Shown: positions 18,889 through 27,939 of the stretch, piece after piece
Numbering within the stretch: the stretch's first letter is position 1
How the letters are laid out: each line of letters opens with the position of its first letter
Source of the DNA: Saprospiraceae bacterium
GTDB lineage: Bacteria; Bacteroidota; Bacteroidia; Chitinophagales; Saprospiraceae
Reading direction: 5' to 3'
NCBI GenBank assembly: GCA_016715965.1
Contig: JADJXG010000001.1
Location: 2,237,501 to 2,301,500 of the forward strand
DNA: 64,000 nt
Made by a program: the position numbers and the translations under genes
The notes under the pieces: model-generated
What the model was told of the DNA's origin: nothing
Database searches by the model: none
Seen by the model: only the letters and a program-made list of their open reading frames with translations

Positions 18889-20109
18889 ATGAGAAAATTA
18901 AGGATAACAATGATCTTTTGCCTGTTGGCCGCACAACTTATTCCAATCGCTGGATTGAATGCGCAGGAATGGAAGGAGATTAACAGGTTTTCACCAGCGC
19001 AGACCATTCAAAAAATCAAATTCCTGAATTCAGAGTTGGGGTATTGCGTAAGTAGTCTTTACAACGGAAGTACCATGAATATATATAAGACCACCAATGG
19101 CGGTCTTAGTTGGACCAGCCAAAATTCTGGATTTACTTCAATGCGCTTTATGGATATCTTTATTTTGGATGAACAAAGTGCCTGGATCTGCGGGAATGAG
19201 GGTATTGTGTTAAAAACTACTGATGGTGGACAAAATTGGATCTTAAAATCTACGGGCACAAAAGAACAAATTTGGGGAATTTTTTTTACAGATGAATTAC
19301 ACGGACATGCATGTGGTTCCACCGGACTTTTGTTACGCACCAGCGATGGTGGAGAGACTTGGGAGCAAAGACCCTCTAACATCTCCAATTTATTTTACTC
19401 AATTCATTTTATCAATTCCAACAAAGGTTTTGCCAGTGGCTCCAATGTATTAATGAGTACCGAAGATGGTGGGGAATCCTGGTTCAAAGTGGCGGGTTTT
19501 CCTTTTAGTCCCCCAGCAGATTGGATCAGAAACATTGTTTTTGTCAATGATCAATTGGGATTTGCCTGCGCTGACATTGGGAGATTGTACAAAACGACCG
19601 ATGGAGGTTCCAAATGGATAAGACTCGAATCAGGCACAGAAGAAGCGCTGATGGGCTTGGATTTTGCCAATGAAAAAGTGGGAGTGGCAGTAGGTTTTAA
19701 TGGCACCATTGTCATGACAGATGATGGTGGAGACACATGGAATCCCATGCACAGTCCATTGGGTGCCGAGCATTTGTTTTCTGTTGATTTAATCTCAGCC
19801 CAACTGGGATTTATTGCTTCCCACCAAGGACGAATTTTGAAAAATGAAATCTTGACCGTCTCTTCAGAAGAACCAAGGAAGACAAGCCTGCCTTGGTTCA
19901 ATCAGACAGGAAAGGTATTGAGCGTACAGTTTGACCATACAGAGAGATTGGGCATTTACAACATTGCCGGTCAAAGGCTACCATTGCACTGTATCTCTCA
20001 GCATTTTTCATTGGGTCTATATGATGCATCGGGTCTTTTGCCTGGATTGTATTTTGCATGTAAAGAAAGTCTTGAAAGCAGGGATTGTAGTTCTTTTGTA
20101 ATTGATTAA
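18889..20109 (+). CDS. exported YCF48/Asp-box beta-propeller protein
   Basis: The 406-residue protein has a signal peptide (to LNAQEW) and six Asp-box repeats about 45-50 residues apart: TTNGGLSW, TTDGGQNW, TSDGGETW, TEDGGESW, TTDGGSKW and TDDGGDTW. This is the YCF48-like/BNR propeller used by photosystem II assembly factor homologues and many Bacteroidota surface proteins. The C-terminal 75 residues (VLSVQFDHTERLGIYNIAGQRL ... LLPGLYFACKES, interrupted) resemble a weak type A T9SS sorting domain. No catalytic site is visible; a binding or scaffold role is likely. The next gene follows after 12 bp. Confidence 0.82.
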   Translation: MRKLRITMIFCLLAAQLIPIAGLNAQEWKEINRFSPAQTIQKIKFLNSELGYCVSSLYNGSTMNIYKTTNGGLSWTSQNSGFTSMRFMDIFILDEQSAWICGNEGIVLKTTDGGQNWILKSTGTKEQIWGIFFTDELHGHACGSTGLLLRTSDGGETWEQRPSNISNLFYSIHFINSNKGFASGSNVLMSTEDGGESWFKVAGFPFSPPADWIRNIVFVNDQLGFACADIGRLYKTTDGGSKWIRLESGTEEALMGLDFANEKVGVAVGFNGTIVMTDDGGDTWNPMHSPLGAEHLFSVDLISAQLGFIASHQGRILKNEILTVSSEEPRKTSLPWFNQTGKVLSVQFDHTERLGIYNIAGQRLPLHCISQHFSLGLYDASGLLPGLYFACKESLESRDCSSFVID

Positions 20110-20121
20110 AATAGAGTAGTT

Positions 20122-20616
20122 ATGAAAAAGAAAATTGTATGGGTTTTCATTTTGCTGGTTCTTGTCATTCAGTTCTTTCAGATTGATAAGACAAGCCTTC
20201 CTTCAGCCAACGCCGGTTTTTTTCAGAAATATAAAGCAGATGCCGATGTGACCAATATTTTAGAAAGAGCTTGCAACGATTGCCATAGCAATGAGACTAA
20301 GTATCCATGGTATACTTATGTACAGCCACTGGGCTGGTGGATCAATCACCATATTGTGGAAGGAAGAGAACATCTCAATTTTTCCGATTTTACCACGCGT
20401 AAAATTGCTTCACAGAATCACAAATTTGAAGAAATTATTGAAGTGGTCAAAGAAGCTGAAATGCCACTTCCCTCTTATACCTGGCTTGGTATGCATCCCG
20501 AAGCCAGGTTGACGAAGGATGAAAAATCTGCATTGACATCATGGGCCCAAATGCAAATGGATTTAATTGCCAATTCTTATCCTCCGGACAGTCTCAAAAG
20601 AAACTCAAAGAAGTAA
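20122..20616 (+). CDS. haem-binding domain protein, membrane-anchored
   Basis: The 164-residue protein has an N-terminal hydrophobic segment (IVWVFILLVLVIQFFQI) acting as anchor or signal. It has a CxxCH haem site in ACNDCHSNETKYPWYTYVQP followed by GWWINHHIVEGREHLNFSDF. This is the Bacteroidota haem-binding domain family (Haem_bd) related to cytochrome c peroxidase neighbours. It should bind one c-type haem in the periplasm. Its role is unknown. It is 12 bp downstream of the Asp-box gene. Confidence 0.88.
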   Translation: MKKKIVWVFILLVLVIQFFQIDKTSLPSANAGFFQKYKADADVTNILERACNDCHSNETKYPWYTYVQPLGWWINHHIVEGREHLNFSDFTTRKIASQNHKFEEIIEVVKEAEMPLPSYTWLGMHPEARLTKDEKSALTSWAQMQMDLIANSYPPDSLKRNSKK

Positions 20617-20806
20617 TCATACCATTTGTTCATAATTTATTTGAGCTGTTTTGCCAATGTACTAATGATATTAAGCCTTTTCAAATATTGCTTATTTGCC
20701 TAAGCTTTCTTTGTATTTAAACCAATGCACATTGTCCTGCTGTCGAAAGAAACAATGGTTTGGTCGATAAATTCCTCTTAATGGCATTTTAAGTCAATTC
20801 TTGTTC

Positions 20807-20814
20807 TATCTTTG
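20807..20814 (+). promoter_or_regulatory. -7 box of the DUF5117-type metalloprotease gene
   Basis: TATCTTTG fits TAnnTTTG and lies 34 nt before the ATG at 20849. A -33 TTG is not certain. Confidence 0.5.
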
Positions 20815-20848
20815 AGCCTTTCATTTTTAATTTTAAAATTTTATTCCA

Positions 20849-23410
20849 ATGTTTAGATGGCTGATATTTTCTGGTTTATTCCTGTTTGGTATTTATGGAA
20901 CCAGTCAATCACAAAAACCCAAATCTGCAAAAGAGAATCAAACGGTCAAAAAGGATACCACAAAAACAGATTCAGTAAAACTAAGCTTGAAGGACAAAGT
21001 AAAATCTTCGGTCAAATTAGAAGGTCTATTTACCTTTTATCAGGATACCCAATCAGGAAGTCTCCATATTTATCTCAATAAAAATCAGCTAAACAAGGAA
21101 TTTTTATACCAAAGCTTTTCAATGGGTGGGCCTGCTGAACTGTTTCTCAATCAAAACATGTTGAGAGAAACTTGGCTTTTTTCGGTTCGAAAGAATTTTG
21201 ATCGAATCTTTTGGATGCGCTCCAACACCAGTTTTTATTTTGACAAGAATCACCCGATCAGTAAGGCTGCCAATGTAGATGTCCCGGAGACCATTTTCTT
21301 TTCAGAAAAAATTGTTGCAGAAGATTCAATGGGTTACCTGGTCAATGTTGATAATTTGTTTCTATCTGAAAGGCTCGACCCCATACGTCCCTATATACCT
21401 TCAACGATACCAGCAAGTGCATATCTCAATTTAGGTACACTGAATAAAGACAAATCCGAATATTTGAAGATCCGAACCTTCCCGCTCAATTCAGATGTGG
21501 TCGTAAATCTATCTTATGAAAATCCCAACCCACAGTATTTTGGAGGTTTGGATATAACAGATCCGCGGTATGTGAATGTCAGAATGCAACATAGCTTTTT
21601 GGAATTACCTGTAAATGATTTCCAACCAAGAGTGGATCACCCACACATTGGGTATTTTAATGTCCAAACCGAAGACATGACCAGCACTCATATTGTGCGT
21701 TACAGAGACTTTATCAACCGCTGGCACTTAAAGAAAAAATATCCGGAACAAGCCATCAGTGAGCCTGTTGAACCAATTGTCTGGTGGGTAGAAAATACAA
21801 CTCCAAAGGAATTGAGACAAGTGATAATCGACGCCGGTCACAAGTGGAATGCAGCTTTTGAAAAGGCAGGTTTTAAAAATGCAATCGAGATGAAAATGAT
21901 GCCCGATGATGTAGATTGGGACCCAGCTGACATCAGATACAATGTAATCCGTTGGGTTTCTTCAGACTTAGGTTTTGCGATTGGACCCTCCTTTGTCAAT
22001 CCAAGAACAGGACAAATTCTAGGTTCTGATATCACCATTGATTTCAGTTTTCTGACCGGTACGAAAATAGAGTCGGATTTATTTGAACACGGAAAAGTAA
22101 TGGAAGAATTTGAAGAAATTCAAGCTCATCCCCACAGTTGCAAATTGGGAGCAGGACTCAGGATGCAAAATCAATTTGGCAATGCCATGCTTGAAATTCA
22201 GGATGCGGATCATGCAGAGAAAACTGAATTACTTCATCAGTTTATTACAGAACTTGTACTTCATGAAATGGGACATACTCTGGGATTAAACCACAACATG
22301 AAATCTTCCCATATGCTGAGTCCGGCTGAATTAAAAAACAAAGAAATCACACGGAAATTTGGGGTGACGGGTTCCGTGATGGATTATTCTACCATCAATT
22401 TGGCTTTGAAAAAAGAAGAGCAAGCAGATTATTATACAACCGTTGTTGGACCTTATGATCTTTGGGCCATCGAATATGGTTATACCCCTTTTTCAAAAGA
22501 AAATGAGGCTAAAGGACTTCAGGCCATTGTAAATAAAAGCACCGATCCCAAATTGATCTTTGGAAACGATGCAGATATTTGTCGTCCCGGTGGCGGCATC
22601 GATCCTCGTGTAATGGTATGGGACATGAGCAATGATCCAATCACTTACGCTGCAGAGAGATTTGAAATCGTGGAAAATGGAATGGCCAGTTTGAAATCCA
22701 AATTTATCAAAGAGAATCAGTCTTATGAGGTCTTTAAAAACATGTATTTCGTCTTGTTTTATCAGCGATTTAACATGACCAGATCGGTGGCAAATTACAT
22801 TGGAGGTGTTTATGTGGACAGGAGTTTTCCCGGTCAAAAAACCGAGAACAAACCCTATACTCCCGTCTCAAAATCCGAACAGAAAAGAGCGCTTGAATTG
22901 ATCAGCAGGTATGTTTTTTCTCCAAATGCCCTAAGTAAAGATCAATCGATGTATCAGTATCTTCAGAGTCAGAGAAGGGGATTTAATTTTTGGGGAAATT
23001 CAGAAGACCCCAAGTTGGATGCGCTTGTCAGTAATATGTACTACAATGTACTGTATCCAATATTAAGCCCCTCCACATTGAGGAGACTCAACAATACCAG
23101 CATGTATGGCAATAATTATTCTGTTCATGAATTACTGGAAGACCTCACCGCAGCCATTTTCAATGAGGACCTGTCTTCCAATGTCAACATGTATCGAAAA
23201 TCATTGCAACAGATTTACGTTGAAAGATTAATCAATGTATATGAAAACAAGGCACAGAATTTTGGAATAGAAACCAAATCCAGTTCTTATGATGCATTGT
23301 CAAAGCTTAGAAAATCTCTAAAAAAATCAAAAGCTGGAGATGGTGCCACCAAAGCACACAGATCTTATTTGGTGAAACTCATTGAAAATTCTTTAAAAAT
23401 AGAAGACTAA
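20849..23410 (+). CDS. zinc-dependent metalloprotease, DUF5117/DUF4953 family
   Basis: The 853-residue protein has a signal peptide, then the DUF5118/DUF5117 N-terminal regions (to about 300) and a metzincin-like catalytic part. The zinc site HEMGHTLGLNH starts at His472, with Glu473 as the catalytic base and ligands at 472, 476 and 482. The Met-turn is GSVMDYS. The long C-terminal helical part with WDMSNDPITYAAERFE belongs to the same family. There is no T9SS sorting domain, so it is probably periplasmic or outer-membrane associated. Homologues in Bacteroidota have unknown substrates. Confidence 0.92.
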   Translation: MFRWLIFSGLFLFGIYGTSQSQKPKSAKENQTVKKDTTKTDSVKLSLKDKVKSSVKLEGLFTFYQDTQSGSLHIYLNKNQLNKEFLYQSFSMGGPAELFLNQNMLRETWLFSVRKNFDRIFWMRSNTSFYFDKNHPISKAANVDVPETIFFSEKIVAEDSMGYLVNVDNLFLSERLDPIRPYIPSTIPASAYLNLGTLNKDKSEYLKIRTFPLNSDVVVNLSYENPNPQYFGGLDITDPRYVNVRMQHSFLELPVNDFQPRVDHPHIGYFNVQTEDMTSTHIVRYRDFINRWHLKKKYPEQAISEPVEPIVWWVENTTPKELRQVIIDAGHKWNAAFEKAGFKNAIEMKMMPDDVDWDPADIRYNVIRWVSSDLGFAIGPSFVNPRTGQILGSDITIDFSFLTGTKIESDLFEHGKVMEEFEEIQAHPHSCKLGAGLRMQNQFGNAMLEIQDADHAEKTELLHQFITELVLHEMGHTLGLNHNMKSSHMLSPAELKNKEITRKFGVTGSVMDYSTINLALKKEEQADYYTTVVGPYDLWAIEYGYTPFSKENEAKGLQAIVNKSTDPKLIFGNDADICRPGGGIDPRVMVWDMSNDPITYAAERFEIVENGMASLKSKFIKENQSYEVFKNMYFVLFYQRFNMTRSVANYIGGVYVDRSFPGQKTENKPYTPVSKSEQKRALELISRYVFSPNALSKDQSMYQYLQSQRRGFNFWGNSEDPKLDALVSNMYYNVLYPILSPSTLRRLNNTSMYGNNYSVHELLEDLTAAIFNEDLSSNVNMYRKSLQQIYVERLINVYENKAQNFGIETKSSSYDALSKLRKSLKKSKAGDGATKAHRSYLVKLIENSLKIED

Positions 23411-23430
23411 ATAAAATATTTTCATCAAGC

Positions 23431-24444
23431 TTATTCAGACAGGATTCCAAGCCAAGATTCTGCTGATCGATAATTCAGCCAGGATTTCTCATCCTCATCC
23501 AGACCGGAGTTTAAGATCAATTTTCCAGGCTTCAACTCTCCAAGAGGAAAAGGATAATCACTGCCCAAAGCAATTTTTTCAACACCAAAAAGGCTGATTA
23601 ATTTGAAGAGTAGGTCTTCATCGTGGACCAGTGAATCTACCCAAAATTTACCCAGATATTCGTCCGGATGTTTGGGGTTGTCAACAGCCACCAAATCAGG
23701 TCTTACTTCAAATCCGTGTTTGATTCTACCATAGCTTCCCGGAAAAGCACCGCCGCCATGGGCAAATGCCACCCTTAATTTAGGAAATTTTTCAAAAATT
23801 CCTCCAAAAATCATACTGCATATTGCCAGCGAAGTTTCTGCTGGCATGCCCACCAGCCAAGGCAACCAGTACTTGCTCATTTTTTCTTTTCCTACCATGT
23901 CCCAGGGATGCACAAATAAACATGCTCCAGACTCTTCCGCAGCTTTATAAAAATCATGCAATGCCTGATCTTCCAAATTCCAGTCATTGATGTGGGAACC
24001 AATTTGAATTCCCGCCAATCCCAGTTCATTGACACACCGATCCATTTCCACGATGGCCAGTTCTGGATTTTGCATAGGTACGGTTCCCAATCCGATAAAT
24101 CGGTTGGGATTACGCCTCACCACATCGGACAAATGATCGTTGAGAAATCGACTTGTATCGAATGTATCTCTGGCCTTGGCCCAATATCCAAACAGGACGG
24201 GAATGGTACTCAATACCTGAATTTGAATTCCGTGTTGATCCATTTCCTTTATTCGGATGTCTGCGTCCCAACAATTGCTTTCTATTTCTCTGAAAAACCG
24301 GTTGTCAATCATCATTTTCGCCCGGCAGTTGGTGTGATGATCCAATGAAACAAATCCTCCATACCCAAATTTTTCAGCCCATCGGGGTAAATGTTCCGGA
24401 ATAATGTGGGTGTGGATGTCAATTTTTTTCATTCGAGAAATCAT
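23431..24444 (-). CDS. 2-amino-3-carboxymuconate-6-semialdehyde decarboxylase
   Basis: The 337-residue amidohydrolase has the metal-binding HTH in KKIDIHTHIIPEHLP, a middle histidine in LFVHPWDMVG, FAHGGGAFPGSYGRI and the Asp in ALGSDYPFPLGE. This is the ACMSD pattern. The enzyme decarboxylates ACMS, diverting it from quinolinate towards 2-aminomuconate semialdehyde. Its start overlaps the stop of the tryptophan dioxygenase gene (4-bp overlap), which supports the pathway. Met5 (MKKIDIH) is an alternative start. Confidence 0.9.
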   Translation of the reverse strand: MISRMKKIDIHTHIIPEHLPRWAEKFGYGGFVSLDHHTNCRAKMMIDNRFFREIESNCWDADIRIKEMDQHGIQIQVLSTIPVLFGYWAKARDTFDTSRFLNDHLSDVVRRNPNRFIGLGTVPMQNPELAIVEMDRCVNELGLAGIQIGSHINDWNLEDQALHDFYKAAEESGACLFVHPWDMVGKEKMSKYWLPWLVGMPAETSLAICSMIFGGIFEKFPKLRVAFAHGGGAFPGSYGRIKHGFEVRPDLVAVDNPKHPDEYLGKFWVDSLVHDEDLLFKLISLFGVEKIALGSDYPFPLGELKPGKLILNSGLDEDEKSWLNYRSAESWLGILSE

Positions 24445-25541
24445 TCGTGGTTAAAATAGTACCCAAGACTGCGCTTCAATGCAATAGGTAATTCAGGCAA
24501 TTCTGATCTTGGAATCAAAAGCGTGCTGATATTGTGAAAATCTATGAATATCTGATGCTTCTTGACTGTTTCCATCAAATATTCAAATCCGGATGAACCA
24601 CCGGTACCTGTTTTTTTGCCAAGCATTCTCATGACCATTTGTGCATGTCGGTATCTCCAGTTGGTGAGCAATTCATCCATTTCAGTGATGACATTTAGAA
24701 GTCGGCAAGGCAATTGTAGCAATGGCTCAGATCCATAAAGTTGTATGAGCAAAGCCGCAATGGTGGCCTTAAAGCTCAGCTTGACCTTGCCTTCAAGGAT
24801 AAGCTGGTTGTGGTATTCCTCATCAAAAACATGAATAAAAAAAGTGTCTGTATCCCCATTCATCTTTAATCGCATTTCTTTTTCTTTTTCAGACAAATAG
24901 TCAGATTGCAGGATGGCTTCTCTTTCTTTTTGCAGCATGTTCCGAACGGCATTCATATACTTACCTTTGAAGTCAAATTCACCAGTCTCAAGGAAAGGTG
25001 TTCTCTCCAGCCATTGTTGGATGAGGTCGAATAGGCTTTGAGAAGCTTCTATGGATTCGATTTCTTTTTGTTGAGTCAGCTCAAATTCATGGTAGTATTT
25101 ATGTGAAGTATAAGCAATTCTCTTTTCAATTTTCAGACCAAGCAATACCTCCAACTTTCTAAATTGAAAACTCTGAAATCCTGATGCCGGAAACAAATAT
25201 CCCCTGAAGTCTAAAAAATCCAGCGGAGTCATGGTCTCCAGGACTTTAATTTGTTGTATCAACAAACGCAATACTTCATTGACCCTTTCGAGCCTTGAAA
25301 CGGCAACGTCAATGTTTTTTTCATCTACATTGTTGGTTTTAAACAAAGTCATGACGGAATCTACTTCATGGATGATTTGTTTAAACCAGAGTTCATACAC
25401 CTGATGTACGATGATAAACAATGTTTCTTCATGTGCTTCCTTTCCCAATTCTTTGCTTCTGCAATTTTGGGCACTTAGTATTTTATCCAATCCAAGGTAA
25501 CTATGGTAATGGATTGAACTATATTTCTTGTCTGAACTCAT
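24441..25541 (-). CDS. kynA: tryptophan 2,3-dioxygenase
   Basis: The 366-residue haem dioxygenase has the N-terminal signature YHSYLGLDKILSAQ, the helix HEETLFIIVHQVYELWFKQI, the axial-haem segment NWRYRHAQMVMRML and the substrate loop GTGGSSG. It oxidises L-tryptophan to N-formylkynurenine in the cytoplasm. It overlaps by 4 bp both the RidA-family gene upstream and the ACMSD gene downstream, so all three are translationally coupled. Confidence 0.95.
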   Translation of the reverse strand: MSSDKKYSSIHYHSYLGLDKILSAQNCRSKELGKEAHEETLFIIVHQVYELWFKQIIHEVDSVMTLFKTNNVDEKNIDVAVSRLERVNEVLRLLIQQIKVLETMTPLDFLDFRGYLFPASGFQSFQFRKLEVLLGLKIEKRIAYTSHKYYHEFELTQQKEIESIEASQSLFDLIQQWLERTPFLETGEFDFKGKYMNAVRNMLQKEREAILQSDYLSEKEKEMRLKMNGDTDTFFIHVFDEEYHNQLILEGKVKLSFKATIAALLIQLYGSEPLLQLPCRLLNVITEMDELLTNWRYRHAQMVMRMLGKKTGTGGSSGFEYLMETVKKHQIFIDFHNISTLLIPRSELPELPIALKRSLGYYFNHE

Positions 25542-25960
25542 ATTGGTTTGTATGCGATTGCTTTTATTTCAATGAGCAAATGAGGGTGTGGTAATTGATG
25601 GACCGCAACGGTTGTTCGGGTGGGTCCATCAAAACCAAAGTATTGATTGTACACCTCATTGTATCCTTTAAAATCATTCATCGAAACCAAGAAAGTAGAA
25701 ATTTCAACAAGGTCAGTCAATTCCGCGCCTACGCTCTGTAGGATGTCTTTGATATTTTCAATCACTGCTTTCGTTTGTTCCCGAATGTCGAGATTTACGG
25801 TCCCAAATTCATCTACTTCTGCGCCTGCAATGCTGTTGTCTTTTCTTCTACTACTTGTTCCGGAAACATATAAAAACTCCCCGGCCCTTCGAACATGGGG
25901 AAATTTTCCTCTTGGTGTAGCCTTTCCTTCAACCACCTTGGACGATTGCTTTGGATCCAT
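25538..25960 (-). CDS. RidA-family protein, probable 2-aminomuconate deaminase
   Basis: The 140-residue protein has the RidA/YjgF fold landmarks: GEFLYVSGTSSRR, DIREQTKAVIENIKDIL, VEISTFLVSMNDFKGYNEVYNQYF, and TRTTVAVHQLPHPHLLIEIKAIAY. The usual RidA Arg is present in the GPTRTTV segment. Generic RidA removes reactive imines; the AmnD branch hydrolyses 2-aminomuconate. The AmnD reading is inferred from its place as first gene of a tryptophan dioxygenase-ACMSD operon and from length (about 140). Confidence 0.82.
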   Translation of the reverse strand: MDPKQSSKVVEGKATPRGKFPHVRRAGEFLYVSGTSSRRKDNSIAGAEVDEFGTVNLDIREQTKAVIENIKDILQSVGAELTDLVEISTFLVSMNDFKGYNEVYNQYFGFDGPTRTTVAVHQLPHPHLLIEIKAIAYKPI

Positions 25961-26047
25961 CCGCCAAAGGTATTAATCTTCCTTCATTTTCTTTTTTTTC
26001 CTTATTATTGCAACATTGAAACGATTCATATTATATTGAATTTATAT

Positions 26048-27625
26048 ATGAAATTCATTCATTTTCTAGTCTTTTATTCCATAATTGTCGATTTACCGGC
26101 ACAAAATCTTATCTCCAATCCTGGATTTGAAACATGTGACCGGTGCGGACTTTTTGGCAACCAGGGTGTCGAACTTACCTTGGGCAACAATTCCAATACT
26201 CCGGAAGATTGGTATGGTGTGACCTTTGGTTCTTCAGATATCAGACCTGATCAGCCACGGACAGGTCGATACCATGGAGGATTTTTCTCCTTTGGCAAAT
26301 TTGAATATTTGGGAAATGTTTTAAATCAAACCCTTCAGCCAGGCGCTGAATATGAATTATCCTGTTATTTGGGTACACGCTCAGATTCTGAATACAGCAC
26401 TGACGAAATTGGTTTTTGTTTTCAACAAGGAAAAAACCTATATCAAACAGCCACAGTCCTGGACCGATTGATCCCCCAGGCGGTCACCCCTGATGGAGAT
26501 TTTTTACCTTATAAGGCTTATAAAAAGTATTCCATGAGGTTCATTGCATGCGGCGGTGAAGATCATATGATAGTTGGAAGGTTCAGGGATCTGAACAAAG
26601 GTGATACTTTGTTTGTCGGGACCAGGAGGTCCGGAAATTTATATACTTACACCATCATAGACGATGTAGAACTTGTCATGGTGAACCCTTCTCCTGATTT
26701 GTTGCCCTCAGAAATATTGGTTTGTGAAAATTCGAGGATTGACTTGCAGATTTCTCCGGGCCCTTCCAGCCGAAGTATTCTTTGGAGCACGGGAGAGTCA
26801 ACTGAAAAAATTTCAGTGAATGCAAGTGCTGGATTTATTTGGGTGGAGCTGAAATACGGTGATCAATGTCCGCCTATTAGAGACACGGTTCAATTGATTC
26901 TTATTGAAAATGATTTCGAGCCGATAGAAAAAGAAATTGTTCTTTGTGAAGGTTCTTCCGGTGTATTCTTCAGGGATTCAACAGGCCTTAAGAATCCCAG
27001 ATGGAACCACGGACCTGCCCATTTTGCCATTTCTTTTGATCAAGTTGGTGATTACACACTCGTTTCAGAATCACCTTGTGGTATATTGATGGATTTAGTT
27101 CGGGTCACAGTTCAAAAACCTTTGGCAGGTAAATTGTTTGACCAATCCGAAGTTTGCCTCACCGATCAGTTGGAATTGATTCCGAATGATCTGGGACCGG
27201 GTAAATGGCGTTGGAATACTGGAGACACTTCCAGAATTATAAAGCCCACAAGTGGTGGATACTTTGCTGTAACGCTCTATAATGTATGCGGTGAAGTGAC
27301 AGATTCAATATATGTGAAAGGCGACAGTCACATCGACAGTCTTCTGCAGCTTCCAAATACTTTTACTCCAAATGGAGATCAAATGAATGACCGCTTTGGT
27401 CCAATTTTTTCCAACAATAAATTAAATTTGGTGGAAGATTATCGATTTCAGATTTATAACCGATGGGGGAAAATCGTCTTCGAGACCTCCAATCCAGAAG
27501 AAAGTTGGAATCCGGTTGAAAGCGCAATCACTGAAAGTTATATTTATTTTTTGGAACTTAAAGCAAATGATTGTATAAACACCACCGTGCAAAGAAAATC
27601 CGGCACAGTGTCGCTTATAAGATAA
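26048..27625 (+). CDS. T9SS type B (gliding-associated C-terminal) exported protein
   Basis: I start at the ATG at 26048 (525 residues, MKFIHFLVFYSIIVDLPAQ), since the frame further upstream runs across the promoter region of the divergent RidA gene. The N-terminus is a signal peptide. Residues about 20-210 look like a carbohydrate-binding-like beta domain beginning NLISNPGFETC. PKD/Ig-like modules follow. The C-terminus LPNTFTPNGDQMNDRFGP ... FQIYNRWGKIVFET ... ESWNP is the T9SS type B/CHU_C sorting domain. It is likely a surface or secreted adhesin-like protein. No enzyme motif is seen. Confidence 0.88.
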   Translation: MKFIHFLVFYSIIVDLPAQNLISNPGFETCDRCGLFGNQGVELTLGNNSNTPEDWYGVTFGSSDIRPDQPRTGRYHGGFFSFGKFEYLGNVLNQTLQPGAEYELSCYLGTRSDSEYSTDEIGFCFQQGKNLYQTATVLDRLIPQAVTPDGDFLPYKAYKKYSMRFIACGGEDHMIVGRFRDLNKGDTLFVGTRRSGNLYTYTIIDDVELVMVNPSPDLLPSEILVCENSRIDLQISPGPSSRSILWSTGESTEKISVNASAGFIWVELKYGDQCPPIRDTVQLILIENDFEPIEKEIVLCEGSSGVFFRDSTGLKNPRWNHGPAHFAISFDQVGDYTLVSESPCGILMDLVRVTVQKPLAGKLFDQSEVCLTDQLELIPNDLGPGKWRWNTGDTSRIIKPTSGGYFAVTLYNVCGEVTDSIYVKGDSHIDSLLQLPNTFTPNGDQMNDRFGPIFSNNKLNLVEDYRFQIYNRWGKIVFETSNPEESWNPVESAITESYIYFLELKANDCINTTVQRKSGTVSLIR

Positions 27626-27660
27626 TTTTAGAATTGTACGCACTATAATGATTTAAAAGT

Positions 27661-27939
27661 ATGATGAAATACAACAGAGCCAATCTTAAAAAACTGGAAG
27701 AACTTTGTAGGGATTTGGGATATAAGGTGAGGTACGAGCAAGGATATTTTCAATCCGGATATTGCAGAGTTGAATCTCAAAAGGTGATCGTAATTAATAA
27801 GTATTTTGATGTCGAAGGCAGAATGAATTGTTTTTTTGATCTAATTCCGGGACTTCCAGTTAATTGGGAAGAAATATCTACAGAAGCAAGGCATTTGTAT
27901 CAAAGTATCTTGGATTCCAAAACCAAGGTGGTAGCTTGA
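27661..27939 (+). CDS. small conserved hypothetical protein
   Basis: The 92-residue protein (MMKYNRANLKKLEELCRDLG...) is charged, has no signal or membrane segment, and is mixed alpha/beta with GYKVRYEQGYFQSGYCRV and VIVINKYFDVEGR. I recall similar short proteins next to MBL hydrolases in Bacteroidota, but no function. Its stop TGA at 27937-27939 overlaps the probable TTG start of the MBL hydrolase gene, so the two are likely coupled. Confidence 0.75.
   Translation: MMKYNRANLKKLEELCRDLGYKVRYEQGYFQSGYCRVESQKVIVINKYFDVEGRMNCFFDLIPGLPVNWEEISTEARHLYQSILDSKTKVVA

Noticed and set aside
25895..26047. N-terminal extension of the type B T9SS protein
   Set aside because: It reads back across the start and promoter of the divergent RidA gene; the signal peptide begins at the ATG at 26048.
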